64,000 nt of DNA, taken from positions 2,330,574-2,394,573 of the forward strand of contig NZ_LAIJ01000009.1 of assembly GCF_001449115.1 (NCBI RefSeq), written 5' to 3'. Source of the DNA: Occallatibacter gabretensis. Lineage in GTDB: Bacteria > Acidobacteriota > Terriglobia > Terriglobales > Acidobacteriaceae. Positions 25,809-33,876 of the stretch are shown here, piece by piece. Under the pieces are notes generated by a model. The model made no database searches. It saw only the letters and a program-made list of their open reading frames with translations, and was not told the origin of the DNA. The stretch's first letter is position 1; each line of letters starts with the position of its first letter. The position numbers and the translations under genes were made by a program.

Positions 25809-26057
25809 ATGCTGAAAGCGATCAACACCAAGATCCTACTTGCCATCCTTGCGGCGCTGACGGCCATCGGCAGCGCCGTGATTTACCAGAGTCACGAGGC
25901 TCACAAGGCCGCCGCCATCCTTCAACGGCAACAGCACGATGCAGAGGAGAGCGCGCGGCAGGATGAAGCATTTCGCAACAAGGTAGAGCAGGACAAGAAG
26001 CGGCATAATTCCGCCGCTGGTAACGAAGGCAAGACCTGGAAGAGCTATATCCCCTGA
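25809..26057 (+). CDS. Small helical membrane-anchored protein sharing a C-terminal tail with the VirB5-like protein
   Basis: An 82-residue protein. Residues 8-25 (KILLAILAALTAIGSAVIY) are a membrane anchor or uncleaved signal; residues 28-66 are a charged helix likely to form a coiled coil. It ends NEGKTWKSYIP, matching the neighbouring NESNTWQTYLP. Function unknown; it may be a truncated duplicate acting with the VirB5-like protein. Confidence 0.7.
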   Translation: MLKAINTKILLAILAALTAIGSAVIYQSHEAHKAAAILQRQQHDAEESARQDEAFRNKVEQDKKRHNSAAGNEGKTWKSYIP

Positions 26058-26074
26058 TTTCACCGGAGACCGAT

Positions 26075-26992
26075 ATGAGCATCGCCGTCCTCGCACAAGC
26101 ACTGCCGTCCGCATCGTCGGGCATGGACTGGCTCAACCAGTTCACCAACAATCTAACCAACCTCACCACGCAGAATGGCGGCGCGTTGACCCAGTTCGGT
26201 TGGACGGAGCTGAGCTGCATCTCTCTCTTCACCCTTGTGAACATGGTCATCAACTGGAACACCAGCACGATGACGTTCCGGCTGCATCACCATCCCGTGC
26301 GTGCGGGCGACCTTACCCACTTTCTGCTCAAGCTCATCGTGTGCAGCTTGCTGCTGAACTATTGGGTGAATCCGTTTCCCGGTGCCAGCTTCGGCATCAA
26401 TCACTTCTTTAGCTACATCGCACAGGCGATGGTCGCGGCCTTCGATCAGCACTCGCTTGACCAGTTGCTTCAGCTTCTCAAAAACGCTGGCGATGGAACG
26501 TCGATGCCGTCCTTCACCGCACCCGTTCAGATCCTCTGCTATGTCCTCGTACAGATCATGCTCGGTTTGGCATCGGCCATCTTGTTCGTCATCAATTGCA
26601 GCGCCTTCATCCTCTACGGTGTGACAGCACTCTTTGGCCCTGTCTTTGTGCCGTTGCTCATGACACAGACCTTCAAGGCGAAGTTCTTTCACTTCCTTGA
26701 TGTGCTCATCAGCTTCGCCATGATTCGCGCTGTTGCAGCCGCTTTCATCTATGTGTGGGCCGGATTCATGAACGGATTCCTTCAGCAGACCTTCAACGGC
26801 AATTATTCGATGGATATGTGGATTGCCAATTTGATCCCTTGCTTAATGGTCTTCGTCGCTTTCATCATTAATATGCTGTTCATTCCGAGCATGACGCAAG
26901 CCATCTTTGGCGGCGCGGCAGGACTGGCATCGAGGGCTTCGGACGTTGCCGGAGGACTCGCCACAATCGCAGTTCGAGCAGGAGGCGCATAA
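26075..26992 (+). CDS. virB6: VirB6/TrbL-type inner-membrane channel protein
   Basis: A 305-residue polytopic protein with at least five hydrophobic helices (LKLIVCSLLLNYWV, CYVLVQIMLGLASAILFVIN, LYGVTALFGPVFVPLL, LISFAMIRAVAAAFIYVWA, LIPCLMVFVAFIINMLFIP). FGPVFVPLL and the periplasmic N-terminus fit TrbL/VirB6. It forms part of the inner-membrane channel for DNA. Confidence 0.88.
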   Translation: MSIAVLAQALPSASSGMDWLNQFTNNLTNLTTQNGGALTQFGWTELSCISLFTLVNMVINWNTSTMTFRLHHHPVRAGDLTHFLLKLIVCSLLLNYWVNPFPGASFGINHFFSYIAQAMVAAFDQHSLDQLLQLLKNAGDGTSMPSFTAPVQILCYVLVQIMLGLASAILFVINCSAFILYGVTALFGPVFVPLLMTQTFKAKFFHFLDVLISFAMIRAVAAAFIYVWAGFMNGFLQQTFNGNYSMDMWIANLIPCLMVFVAFIINMLFIPSMTQAIFGGAAGLASRASDVAGGLATIAVRAGGA

Positions 26993-26996
26993 GAAT

Positions 26997-27182
26997 ATGT
27001 GGGACTTTCTCTTCGGTTATTTCTTCGGTAGAGCTACAGGCATTTGGCGCATCGTTCGACCCCTCCTGTGGCTTTTCTTGATAGGCGTGATCGTCTGCGG
27101 ATTCATCTACGCCTATGTCGTCTTCCACGCCGTCTCGGAAAGGAGTCAAGATCCTCATGTCCACACACACAGCACCCATTGA
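26997..27182 (+). CDS. Small inner-membrane protein
   Basis: A 61-residue protein, not recognised. MWDFLFGYFFGRATGIWRIVRP precedes one strong membrane helix (LLWLFLIGVIVCGFIYAYVVF) and a His/Ser-rich tail. It sits 4 bp after virB6 and overlaps the virB8 start by 26 bp, so it belongs to the secretion operon. Confidence 0.65.
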   Translation: MWDFLFGYFFGRATGIWRIVRPLLWLFLIGVIVCGFIYAYVVFHAVSERSQDPHVHTHSTH

Positions 27183-27963
27183 TAGCGCGCTCACGCCGGA
27201 GCAAGCCCTGCTCACCGACCATATCGGGAATGAGGTCTATGCCTCACACTATGCGGAGCGCAAAGCCCACCGTCTTGTCATCGGTTGCGGAACGGTTGTG
27301 TTGCTTGGTTCGATGTGGCTGAACTTCTCTCTGGCACACCGTCCGATTGCGAATCGCTACATCCGCATCGACGAGATGGGCCGCGCCCAGGCCATCCAAT
27401 ACAGCGACCTCAACTACAGTCCGCGCGAAGGCGAGGTGCGGACGTACCTCACGGATTGGGCCAATTACCGCTACACCATTGGCCGGGACACGATCGCGAA
27501 GAAGTACCCGCTCAACTACTACTTTCTGTCCCAGACGCTGGCCTCGCAATTGATGACCGCAGACAACGCGAATCATCTTGTCTCACAGGTGGTGGCCGGC
27601 CAGGTCGAGACAAGCGATGTGCAGGTGAAGAACGTCACCATCACGTCGATGTCAGATGAGACTGTTCAGGGTACCCGAATCGCCCGTGGAACGGCCCTTG
27701 TAGCCATTGACAGGTTCTACTCTGCGCAGAACTCCCGTGAGCCCCGGACAGAGCATTGGATGCTGAGTATTACCTATTATCTGAACCCCAAGCAGGTGAG
27801 CGACCAGGCCCGCATCTTCCCGCAGTTCGAGACGATCAACCCGCTCGGATTGACCATCACGGAGTTCCACGAGAATCGTCTTTCCGTCGATCCCGTTGGG
27901 CCAGGAGTGAATGCGGCGTTGCCGGCACTCCCGACAATACCTGCGACAGGGGGGACGCGATGA
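27157..27963 (+). CDS. virB8: VirB8/TrbF-type assembly protein
   Basis: A 268-residue protein. A cytosolic N-terminus, one membrane helix (LVIGCGTVVLLGSMWLNFSL, about residues 40-60), then a periplasmic NTF2-like domain (SPREGEVRTYLTDWANYRYTIGRDTI...YYLNPKQVSDQARIFPQFETINPLGLTITEF). The ATG at 27157 follows AAAGGAG; an in-frame ATG 42 bp upstream lacks one. It ends overlapping the virB11 start. Confidence 0.88.
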   Translation: MSTHTAPIDSALTPEQALLTDHIGNEVYASHYAERKAHRLVIGCGTVVLLGSMWLNFSLAHRPIANRYIRIDEMGRAQAIQYSDLNYSPREGEVRTYLTDWANYRYTIGRDTIAKKYPLNYYFLSQTLASQLMTADNANHLVSQVVAGQVETSDVQVKNVTITSMSDETVQGTRIARGTALVAIDRFYSAQNSREPRTEHWMLSITYYLNPKQVSDQARIFPQFETINPLGLTITEFHENRLSVDPVGPGVNAALPALPTIPATGGTR

Positions 27964-28928
27964 GCTACCACCTCATTCTTCCGTTCTTCCCCGAGGAGTT
28001 GCGTGCGCTTTTGCTTGACCCTTCCATCTCCGATCTGATGGTCAATGGCACGACTGGCGTCTATGCGGATCGGAACGGCGTCATCGAGCGTATTCCTCTT
28101 TCAACGCCATATACCAATGACCGGCTGCAGGCGGCGATCGAGCGTGTGGCGCGCATCCTTGGACAAGATCTCACGGCGCAAAATCCGATTCTGAATACAC
28201 GCTTGCCGGACGGCTCGCGTGTCGCGGTTGTGGGTGCTCCATCCTCCATCAATGGGCCGACACTCACCATCCGCAAATTCAACCGCTGGTACACCTCCGA
28301 TGAGTTGATCGCCGCTGGCAGTTTGCCAGAGCCGGTTCGCGACAAAGTAATCGGCTTTATCAATGAACGAAAGAACGGGATCATCAGCGGTGGAACCAGT
28401 TCGGGGAAGACGACCTTAATGAAGGCGCTGCTTGACCATGTTCCGCAGCATGAACGTCTCGTGGTCATCGAGCAGCCAGCCGAATTGAAAGTGAATCACG
28501 CCAACGCGGTTCGCTGGGAGGCTGTTGAGGCGATTCCGGGTCAGGTTGCCATCACACCGAGCCAGCTTCTCGCCGCCGCTTTGCGTCATCGTCCCGACCG
28601 CATCATCATGGGAGAGATACGTGATGAGTGCGGCTATGACCTGCTGCAAGCCATGAACACCGGGCATGGTGGAACCCTATCTACCATCCATGCAAAGTCG
28701 GCATGGGACGCCCTGAATAGGCTGTCGGATTTGGCCCTGAGTGCGCGGGCCAATTTGAATCACGCGTTCATTCGCTCGGAGACAGCGGAGGCCATTGACT
28801 TCGTTCTGTACTGCGAGCGCGATGCCACGGGCCGTCGCCGGGTGCGCGAGCTGATTAGCGTCACCGGATACACCCACGCGGACCAGAGCTTCCAGACGGA
28901 GGACATCTATCGTGCTTCCGCCGCCTGA
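27960..28928 (+). CDS. virB11: VirB11-type hexameric ATPase
   Basis: A 322-residue traffic ATPase driving pilus assembly and substrate transfer. The N-terminal domain is short; Walker A GGTSSGKT starts at residue 144, the Asp box lies in LVVIEQPAEL, Walker B in RPDRIIMGEIRD, and the His box in NTGHGGTLSTIHAKS. Its ATG overlaps the virB8 stop. Last gene of the secretion operon. Confidence 0.95.
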   Translation: MSYHLILPFFPEELRALLLDPSISDLMVNGTTGVYADRNGVIERIPLSTPYTNDRLQAAIERVARILGQDLTAQNPILNTRLPDGSRVAVVGAPSSINGPTLTIRKFNRWYTSDELIAAGSLPEPVRDKVIGFINERKNGIISGGTSSGKTTLMKALLDHVPQHERLVVIEQPAELKVNHANAVRWEAVEAIPGQVAITPSQLLAAALRHRPDRIIMGEIRDECGYDLLQAMNTGHGGTLSTIHAKSAWDALNRLSDLALSARANLNHAFIRSETAEAIDFVLYCERDATGRRRVRELISVTGYTHADQSFQTEDIYRASAA

Positions 28929-29459
28929 TCGACAGGCATACAGCTAGAGAACCGAACCCGAATCGAGGTCACTTCGATGTACCGTCATGCTGCCAAATTG
29001 GCTGCACAGCCCAACTCGTCTCTAAAAGCGCCCAGCGTGGCGTTCCGGCGTAGCCGAGAGCGCAAGGGAGGGTGCTCTGGGCTGTCCTTCTATGGAGTCT
29101 TTGCCGCTCGGAATAGAACTGCGGTTTGGGCGAACATCCACCGCCGAGATCGAGAGTTTGACTTCGGTGCATCGGGGAGCCTTCCGCCTCGTATCCCGTC
29201 CTCTGCTCGGGGTCACGCTTCGGGGCCAAACCGGCGCCCTGCGGCTCGGCGTCGTTCTGCTTCGACTATGTCGCCCCTGCGGGGTCTCGGTTCCTCCCAA
29301 AAGAAGTTTGAGAGCCGCGGCAAAAGACACCGCGCAAACTTCTTTCGGGCCCCACCAAGAAAGCACTCCTTGGCACTTGGGAGCCGGGCCCACTCGCTGG
29401 CTTTGCCAAGTGTGACCCGAGCAGGATACGGGAAATTCAACGAAACGGAGATCACCACC
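28929..29459. other. Non-coding, hairpin-rich stretch between the secretion operon and ssb
   Basis: No convincing gene: the frame open into ssb is Arg/Ser-rich and has no homology feel. It holds an 11-bp perfect inverted repeat (AAAGAAGTTTG at 29300-29310 with its complement at 29335-29345). Nested inside it is a 5-bp GC stem (29316-29320 with 29330-29334). A second pair, CACTTGG (29374-29380) and CCAAGTG (29406-29412), follows. Possible roles are an ssb leader RNA, a small RNA or an accessory replication/transfer site. Confidence 0.5.
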
Positions 29460-29834
29460 ATGTACTCAAACAAAGTCACCCTCATCGGATTCACCGGCGC
29501 TGATGCAGAAGTTCGCACCAACAACGACCGCAGCCTTACCACTCTCTCGCTGGCAACCAAGTCCTCCTACAAGAAGGACGGCAAGTACATCGAGCACACC
29601 GAATGGCACCGTTGCGTAGTCTTCGGCAAGCTCGGAGAGTTCGCCGCCACGCTCAAGAAGGGCGCTCATATCCAGGTCGAGGGCGAGCTGCGCAGCCGCA
29701 AGTACGACAGCACGAAGACCGGCACGGAAGTGACGGTCTGGGAGATTCGGGTCAACTCGATTCTCAAGCTGGACCGTGCCGCCAAAGCGGCAGCGGAAGA
29801 CGAGGACGAATCCACCGAGGAAGAGGCCGCATAG
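29460..29834 (+). CDS. ssb: Single-stranded DNA-binding protein
   Basis: A 124-residue OB-fold SSB that coats single-stranded DNA during transfer and replication. Characteristic segments are NKVTLIGFTGADAEVR, TTLSLATKSSYKKDG, TEWHRCVVFGKLGEFAATLKKGAHIQVEGELRSRKY and the acidic tail EDEDESTEEEAA (lacking the usual hydrophobic DDDIPF tip). ACGGAG precedes the ATG at 29460. It probably protects the ICE during conjugation or a plasmid-like stage. Confidence 0.93.
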   Translation: MYSNKVTLIGFTGADAEVRTNNDRSLTTLSLATKSSYKKDGKYIEHTEWHRCVVFGKLGEFAATLKKGAHIQVEGELRSRKYDSTKTGTEVTVWEIRVNSILKLDRAAKAAAEDEDESTEEEAA

Positions 29835-29850
29835 GCCCTTCCTTCTCTCC

Positions 29851-29880
29851 GAAGAGTCCGGCATCCAGCCGGGCTTCTTC
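29851..29880 (+). terminator. Hairpin between ssb and the primase gene
   Basis: GAAGA...CCGGC (29851-29862) pairs with GCCGG...TTCTTC (29868-29880) around a 5-nt loop. No T-run follows, so it may be an RNA-stabilising hairpin or weak terminator rather than a full stop. Confidence 0.45.
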
Positions 29881-29938
29881 GGCTGCTAAAGGCCCGTGGC
29901 ATCGCGCTCGCAGTGCAGGTCGGATTGGAGGTATCGAG

Positions 29939-30883
29939 ATGAATGGAACAGCTCAGGACTTTCTTACCCGTTGCTTCGCTCCGGGTGACACGATCGCTCT
30001 CTTGCTTCGCAACGAGAGCACCGCAAAGACACAGCAACGCATTGTTCCTTTGGAACGTGCGCTCGCGCCCCGTTACCGTGGATGGCTCGCTCATGAAAAC
30101 CACTATGGAGCGAATATCTATGTGGCGGCCAATCCGCTGCTCTACGGCAGCCGGAAGCGCACCAAGGACTGCATCGCTTCCATTCGCCACCTGTACATCG
30201 ACATCGACGTGAACGGAGAAGCCCGGCTCGCTGCGCTCCGGGCTTCCGAGCTCGTGCCGGAGCCGAATGTGATCGTCTCCACATCGGCAGCCAAATACCA
30301 GGTCTTGTGGCGCGTGGAGGAATTCGACTTCTACACGCAGGAGATGACACTCAAACTCCTCGCGATGGCATTCCACGGCGACATCTCCTGCACCGACTGC
30401 AACCGGGTTCTTCGTATCCCCGGATTCAAGAATTGCAAGTACGATCCCGCGCAGCTCATCACCGTCGAGTACCTCTCCGATGCGACCTACCAGCCGGATG
30501 ACTTTCACCTGTATGTCCTTCGCGAAGCCTGCTTGATTCCGCCGATCCCGAAACAGCCCGTACGCCGCGATATGCAGACCAACTCCGAGCATGATTGGGC
30601 TTGGATCGTGCGCGACCTTGCCCACGGCAAAGACGCCGTGACGCTCACTCTGGAGCTGGCTTCGCGGCGCTCCGACAAGCCCAATCCCACCTATTATGCC
30701 CAGCGCACCGTGGACATGGCTTCGGCCCGTCTCTGGCTGATGGAAGGCAGATCCATCGCGGACGTGATCGCCATGCTAGAGAGGCGCAGACAGCCTGAGA
30801 TTCCCGCAGCACTTTGCTCCGCTCGTGCGCGGGAGATTGCGGCCACGGCCCAGCGCATGATTGCACGCAGCAAGGTCGCCTGA
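29939..30883 (+). CDS. RepB-type DNA primase (archaeo-eukaryotic primase superfamily)
   Basis: A 314-residue protein with the RepB_primase fold. Key segments are IRHLYIDIDVNGEA (the metal-binding DxD strand), VIVSTSAAKYQVLWRV (basic Ser/Lys strand) and DCNRVLRIPGFKNCKYD (third motif). Such primases start synthesis of the complementary strand after single-strand transfer or drive rolling-circle plasmid replication. GGAGG precedes the ATG at 29939. The pairing with ssb suggests that the ICE replicates or converts its single-strand form itself. Confidence 0.82.
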   Translation: MNGTAQDFLTRCFAPGDTIALLLRNESTAKTQQRIVPLERALAPRYRGWLAHENHYGANIYVAANPLLYGSRKRTKDCIASIRHLYIDIDVNGEARLAALRASELVPEPNVIVSTSAAKYQVLWRVEEFDFYTQEMTLKLLAMAFHGDISCTDCNRVLRIPGFKNCKYDPAQLITVEYLSDATYQPDDFHLYVLREACLIPPIPKQPVRRDMQTNSEHDWAWIVRDLAHGKDAVTLTLELASRRSDKPNPTYYAQRTVDMASARLWLMEGRSIADVIAMLERRRQPEIPAALCSARAREIAATAQRMIARSKVA

Positions 30884-30908
30884 CTTTATCACCCAAAGGA
30901 GAGCAACA

Positions 30909-31235
30909 ATGCCACTACTCGAAGTTATCCAAACCCGCCAGGTCAGCGCCTCTATCAGGCTCACTGACTCAACCGCTACGCAGGTCGATCAGTACGCCGC
31001 TTTCATCCACGCATCTGCGGATGATGTCGTGGAGCAGGCGCTTGCCTATGTCTTCTCGAAAGATCGGGACTTTCAGGACTTCCTGAAGACGCCACAAGCC
31101 AAGCAGGCTTCTTCGACGCTTCGCATCCGAAGAGCGCCTGCCACCGATGCAGCGGAGCCGCCCGCAAAGAAGCCGGTATCCGCTGCATCATCGCCAGCAC
31201 AAGCACCTGCATTCGTGGCGGGATCGAAGGCATGA
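30909..31235 (+). CDS. Small protein with a ribbon-helix-helix-like N-terminus
   Basis: A 108-residue protein. Residues 8-55 (RQVSASIRLTDSTATQVDQYAAFIHASADDVVEQALAYVF) look like a strand followed by two helices, the layout of ribbon-helix-helix DNA-binding proteins. The tail is Ala/Pro/Lys-rich and probably disordered. AAAGGAG precedes the ATG. It lies just before the candidate oriT, so it may be a relaxosome or copy-control factor. Exact family not recognised. Confidence 0.65.
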   Translation: MPLLEVIQTRQVSASIRLTDSTATQVDQYAAFIHASADDVVEQALAYVFSKDRDFQDFLKTPQAKQASSTLRIRRAPATDAAEPPAKKPVSAASSPAQAPAFVAGSKA

Positions 31236-31237
31236 TC

Positions 31238-31417
31238 CCACTGCTAAAGCAGTGGCAGAGCCACTACGGTGCTGCGCACCGGAAGAAGATTGACACTCCA
31301 TCCCTTCCAGGGTGTCGCGAAATGAGCAATAGGGAGCCTATAGGCGACCTCTCTGCAAACAAGCAAGTTACATAAATCTGGTTGCTTATAGGAGACCGCA
31401 AGGCTCCTATAAGCAAC
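31238..31417. other. Candidate origin of transfer (oriT)
   Basis: A gene-free, hairpin-dense gap directly before the mobilisation genes. It holds CCACTGCT-AA-AGCAGTGG (31238-31255), CGGTGC-TGC-GCACCG (31267-31281), the palindrome GCCTATAGGC (31336-31345) and a 14-bp perfect inverted repeat GTTGCTTATAGGAG (31381-31394 with 31404-31417, 9-nt loop). ATAGG recurs at 31340-31344 and 31388-31392; from memory the R388 (MobF) nick region reads TCT/ATAGCC, so the nick may lie next to one of these. Inference from position and structure. Confidence 0.6.
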
Positions 31418-31432
31418 TTCGGAGTAGACGGC

Positions 31433-31825
31433 ATGGAAGCGGAAACCCAAGGTTCCCATCTCAATTTAGAGACGCGGATTCGCCGGTCCAAAGGCAGGAC
31501 CGGTCGGACGATCAGTGCCACAGCCAAGGTCACGCGCGACGAGCAGAACGAGATGGAAGCGGCGGCCATGCAAAGAGGTCAGAGCCTCAGCGAGTGGTGC
31601 CGTGAGGTGCTTCTAGCAGCGGCCAGAGGCGAGACCATCACGCCGATCTTTACTGAGATCGTGGCTATCCGTCAGCTCCTCAACTCAACTTTGCGGAATG
31701 TGGCTTGCGGCGAGGTGATGACACCGCAGGCGTTCCAGACCGAGTTGCAAGGCATTCGTTCCAGCAAGCACAAGGCCGCAGTTGAAGTCATGCAACAGTA
31801 CGCCAGAACGGAGGTAGCACAATGA
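31433..31825 (+). CDS. MobC-like relaxosome accessory protein
   Basis: A 130-residue basic protein. Residues 20-60 (KGRTGRTISATAKVTRDEQNEMEAAAMQRGQSLSEWCREVLLAAA) form a ribbon-helix-helix of the MobC/mobilisation type; the rest is helical (FTEIVAIRQLLNSTLRNVACGE). The ATG at 31433 lies 15 bp after the 14-bp inverted repeat, which this protein could bind. Its stop overlaps the coupling-protein start. Confidence 0.75.
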   Translation: MEAETQGSHLNLETRIRRSKGRTGRTISATAKVTRDEQNEMEAAAMQRGQSLSEWCREVLLAAARGETITPIFTEIVAIRQLLNSTLRNVACGEVMTPQAFQTELQGIRSSKHKAAVEVMQQYARTEVAQ

Positions 31826-33870
31826 ATAGCAATCAGCAGTGGGGTCGCAAAGAGACCATTGTTTGGCCGCCGCACGCTCCTGTCTATACCTTCAGCGCGT
31901 TGGCGTTGGGTGTTTTCGCAACGCTGTTTTTCGTGTGGCAGTTTCTCCGCTTCACGGAGACGCCGTTGCGCCGGACATATACCCCGACCTATATACAGTC
32001 GCTCATCGGTGCGACGTTCAAGCAGCATGGCAAGTATCGACTGCTGTATGTCGGGGGCGGCAAAGCCGCTCCCCGACTGGCCCTGCCAGCCGACTTCGTT
32101 CCCGGCGAAACCAAGCTGCCCACCGGTGCTGTCTTTCCTGCTGAATTGTCGGAGGCAACACGGAATCAGGGGTACACGGTTTTCTATCGAGGGCCGGAGA
32201 AGGACTACAACGACGTCGCGCTGAGCCGGTGGCTTCGCAGCGTGTATTTTGATGGGCAAGGGTTGCTCGATATCTACGCAACCTCGTTAGGAGAAGGTCT
32301 TCTGGTCCTGGTGGTCGCTCTCGCGTTCGCCGGACGCGCCGATGTGAAACGGTTCCGCGAGTTGAAGTACGGACGCCACCTGAAGGGGCCGGTGATGGTT
32401 TCCCCGTCCGAGTTCAACAAAGCGCTGAAGGCCGATGGCTTGGCCATTGAGACTTCTAAAAGGCCGTGGTATCTCCGCAAGCCAATACAGCTCCGCATCC
32501 CCAGAAGCGCGGAAGCGAAGCACATTCAGATCATGGGCGACACCGGGACCGGCAAGTCCACACTGATAAAACAGCTCCTCCAGCAGGTCGCCGACCGGGG
32601 TGAAATTGCCATCGTCTATGACCCGGCAGGCGAGTTCACGGAGAGCTTTTACAGAGAGAGCAGGAAGGACCTGATTCTGAATCCGCTGGACTCACGGGCG
32701 CCTTATTGGACGCCATCGAGCGAACTGCGGAACCCCGCCGAGGCGCGGACTATCGCGGCTTCCATGTACCAGCCGCGAGAGGACAAGCGGGGCGAGTTCT
32801 TTACGGATACGCCGCAGAAGATCTTCGCCCATCTCCTGAAGTACAAGCCTTCACCCGAAGAATTGGTTGCGTGGATGTCGGACGAGGATGAGATCGATCG
32901 GCGTTTGAAAGGCACCGAGCTTGCGAACTTCGCTCCCAAGGATGCGCCCCAGCAGCGGAGTGGTGTACTTGGCTCGCTCGGCCTTGTGGCCGACAGCTTG
33001 CGTCTCCTGCCTACCCGCGAAGAAGCCCAGGGCCGGGAGTGGTGCGCGACGGAATGGGCCGAAAAGCGTGAGGGCTGGATCTTCCTCACATCCACGGAAG
33101 CCGAGCAGGAGGCGCTTCGTCCATTGCATTCGCTCTGGATTGATCTGCTTGTGTTGCGTCTTCTGACCAAGCCGAAGCCGGAACAGAAAAAGGTATGGCT
33201 GGTGATCGACGAGCTGGCCAGCCTCCAGCGTCTTCCGCAGTTCCATACGGCGCTGACCAAGGGCCGTAAGAGCGATAACCCTATCGTCTTTGGCTACCAG
33301 GGCAAGGCACAGCTTGAAACCATCTACGGTCATCTTGCCGAGGTGATGCTTTCGCAACCGACTACCAAATTCATCCTCCGCACCGCCGAGCCGAACGCGG
33401 CGAAGTGGGCAGCGGAAATGATCGGCGAGGTCGAGATCGAGCGCGTCCGAGAGACGGTTGCGGATGGCAAGCGCCAGGGCAAGAGCTTCACCCTTGACCG
33501 GCAGATCGAGCCGCTGGTGATGAAGTCTGAGGTGGAAGGTCTGCCCGACCTCCATACCTTCGTGAAGATCAACAACTACGTCTCACGCTTTTCATTCCCG
33601 CCCATGAGCCTCCCCAAGGTGGCAGAGGCCCTAATCCCGCGCGTGATTCCTCCCCACAAGATGTGGTTCAACCCTCTCGCGCCGGTACCCGTGGCCGGTC
33701 CACCTGCCGCGCATTCGACCGCGGAGTCCGGCAGCGACCCCGGGAATGCCGCATCAAGCAAAGGCGCTCCGATCAAAGAAGCCGAGGCAATGGTTCCAAA
33801 GCTGGAGCTTCCCAAGGCCGTGGTTCCTTCGGCGCAGGCCCAGACTTCCTCCATCTCGCACAACTTGTAG
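31822..33870 (+). CDS. VirD4/TraD-type coupling protein
   Basis: A 682-residue ATPase that brings the relaxase-DNA complex to the secretion channel. Two N-terminal membrane helices (FSALALGVFATLFFVWQFL; LGEGLLVLVVALAFAGRA) flank a small periplasmic region. Walker A GDTGTGKST starts at residue 239, followed by IAIVYDPAGEF; Walker B is VWLVIDELASLQRLPQF. The layout matches TrwB/TraD, the partners of MobF relaxases. The C-terminal tail is Pro/Ala-rich. Confidence 0.93.
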   Translation: MNSNQQWGRKETIVWPPHAPVYTFSALALGVFATLFFVWQFLRFTETPLRRTYTPTYIQSLIGATFKQHGKYRLLYVGGGKAAPRLALPADFVPGETKLPTGAVFPAELSEATRNQGYTVFYRGPEKDYNDVALSRWLRSVYFDGQGLLDIYATSLGEGLLVLVVALAFAGRADVKRFRELKYGRHLKGPVMVSPSEFNKALKADGLAIETSKRPWYLRKPIQLRIPRSAEAKHIQIMGDTGTGKSTLIKQLLQQVADRGEIAIVYDPAGEFTESFYRESRKDLILNPLDSRAPYWTPSSELRNPAEARTIAASMYQPREDKRGEFFTDTPQKIFAHLLKYKPSPEELVAWMSDEDEIDRRLKGTELANFAPKDAPQQRSGVLGSLGLVADSLRLLPTREEAQGREWCATEWAEKREGWIFLTSTEAEQEALRPLHSLWIDLLVLRLLTKPKPEQKKVWLVIDELASLQRLPQFHTALTKGRKSDNPIVFGYQGKAQLETIYGHLAEVMLSQPTTKFILRTAEPNAAKWAAEMIGEVEIERVRETVADGKRQGKSFTLDRQIEPLVMKSEVEGLPDLHTFVKINNYVSRFSFPPMSLPKVAEALIPRVIPPHKMWFNPLAPVPVAGPPAAHSTAESGSDPGNAASSKGAPIKEAEAMVPKLELPKAVVPSAQAQTSSISHNL

Positions 33871-33876
33871 GCTGCC

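Noticed and set aside
28977..29459. N-terminal extension of SSB
   Set aside because: Arg/Ser-rich text without protein character; SSB homology and a ribosome site begin at 29460.
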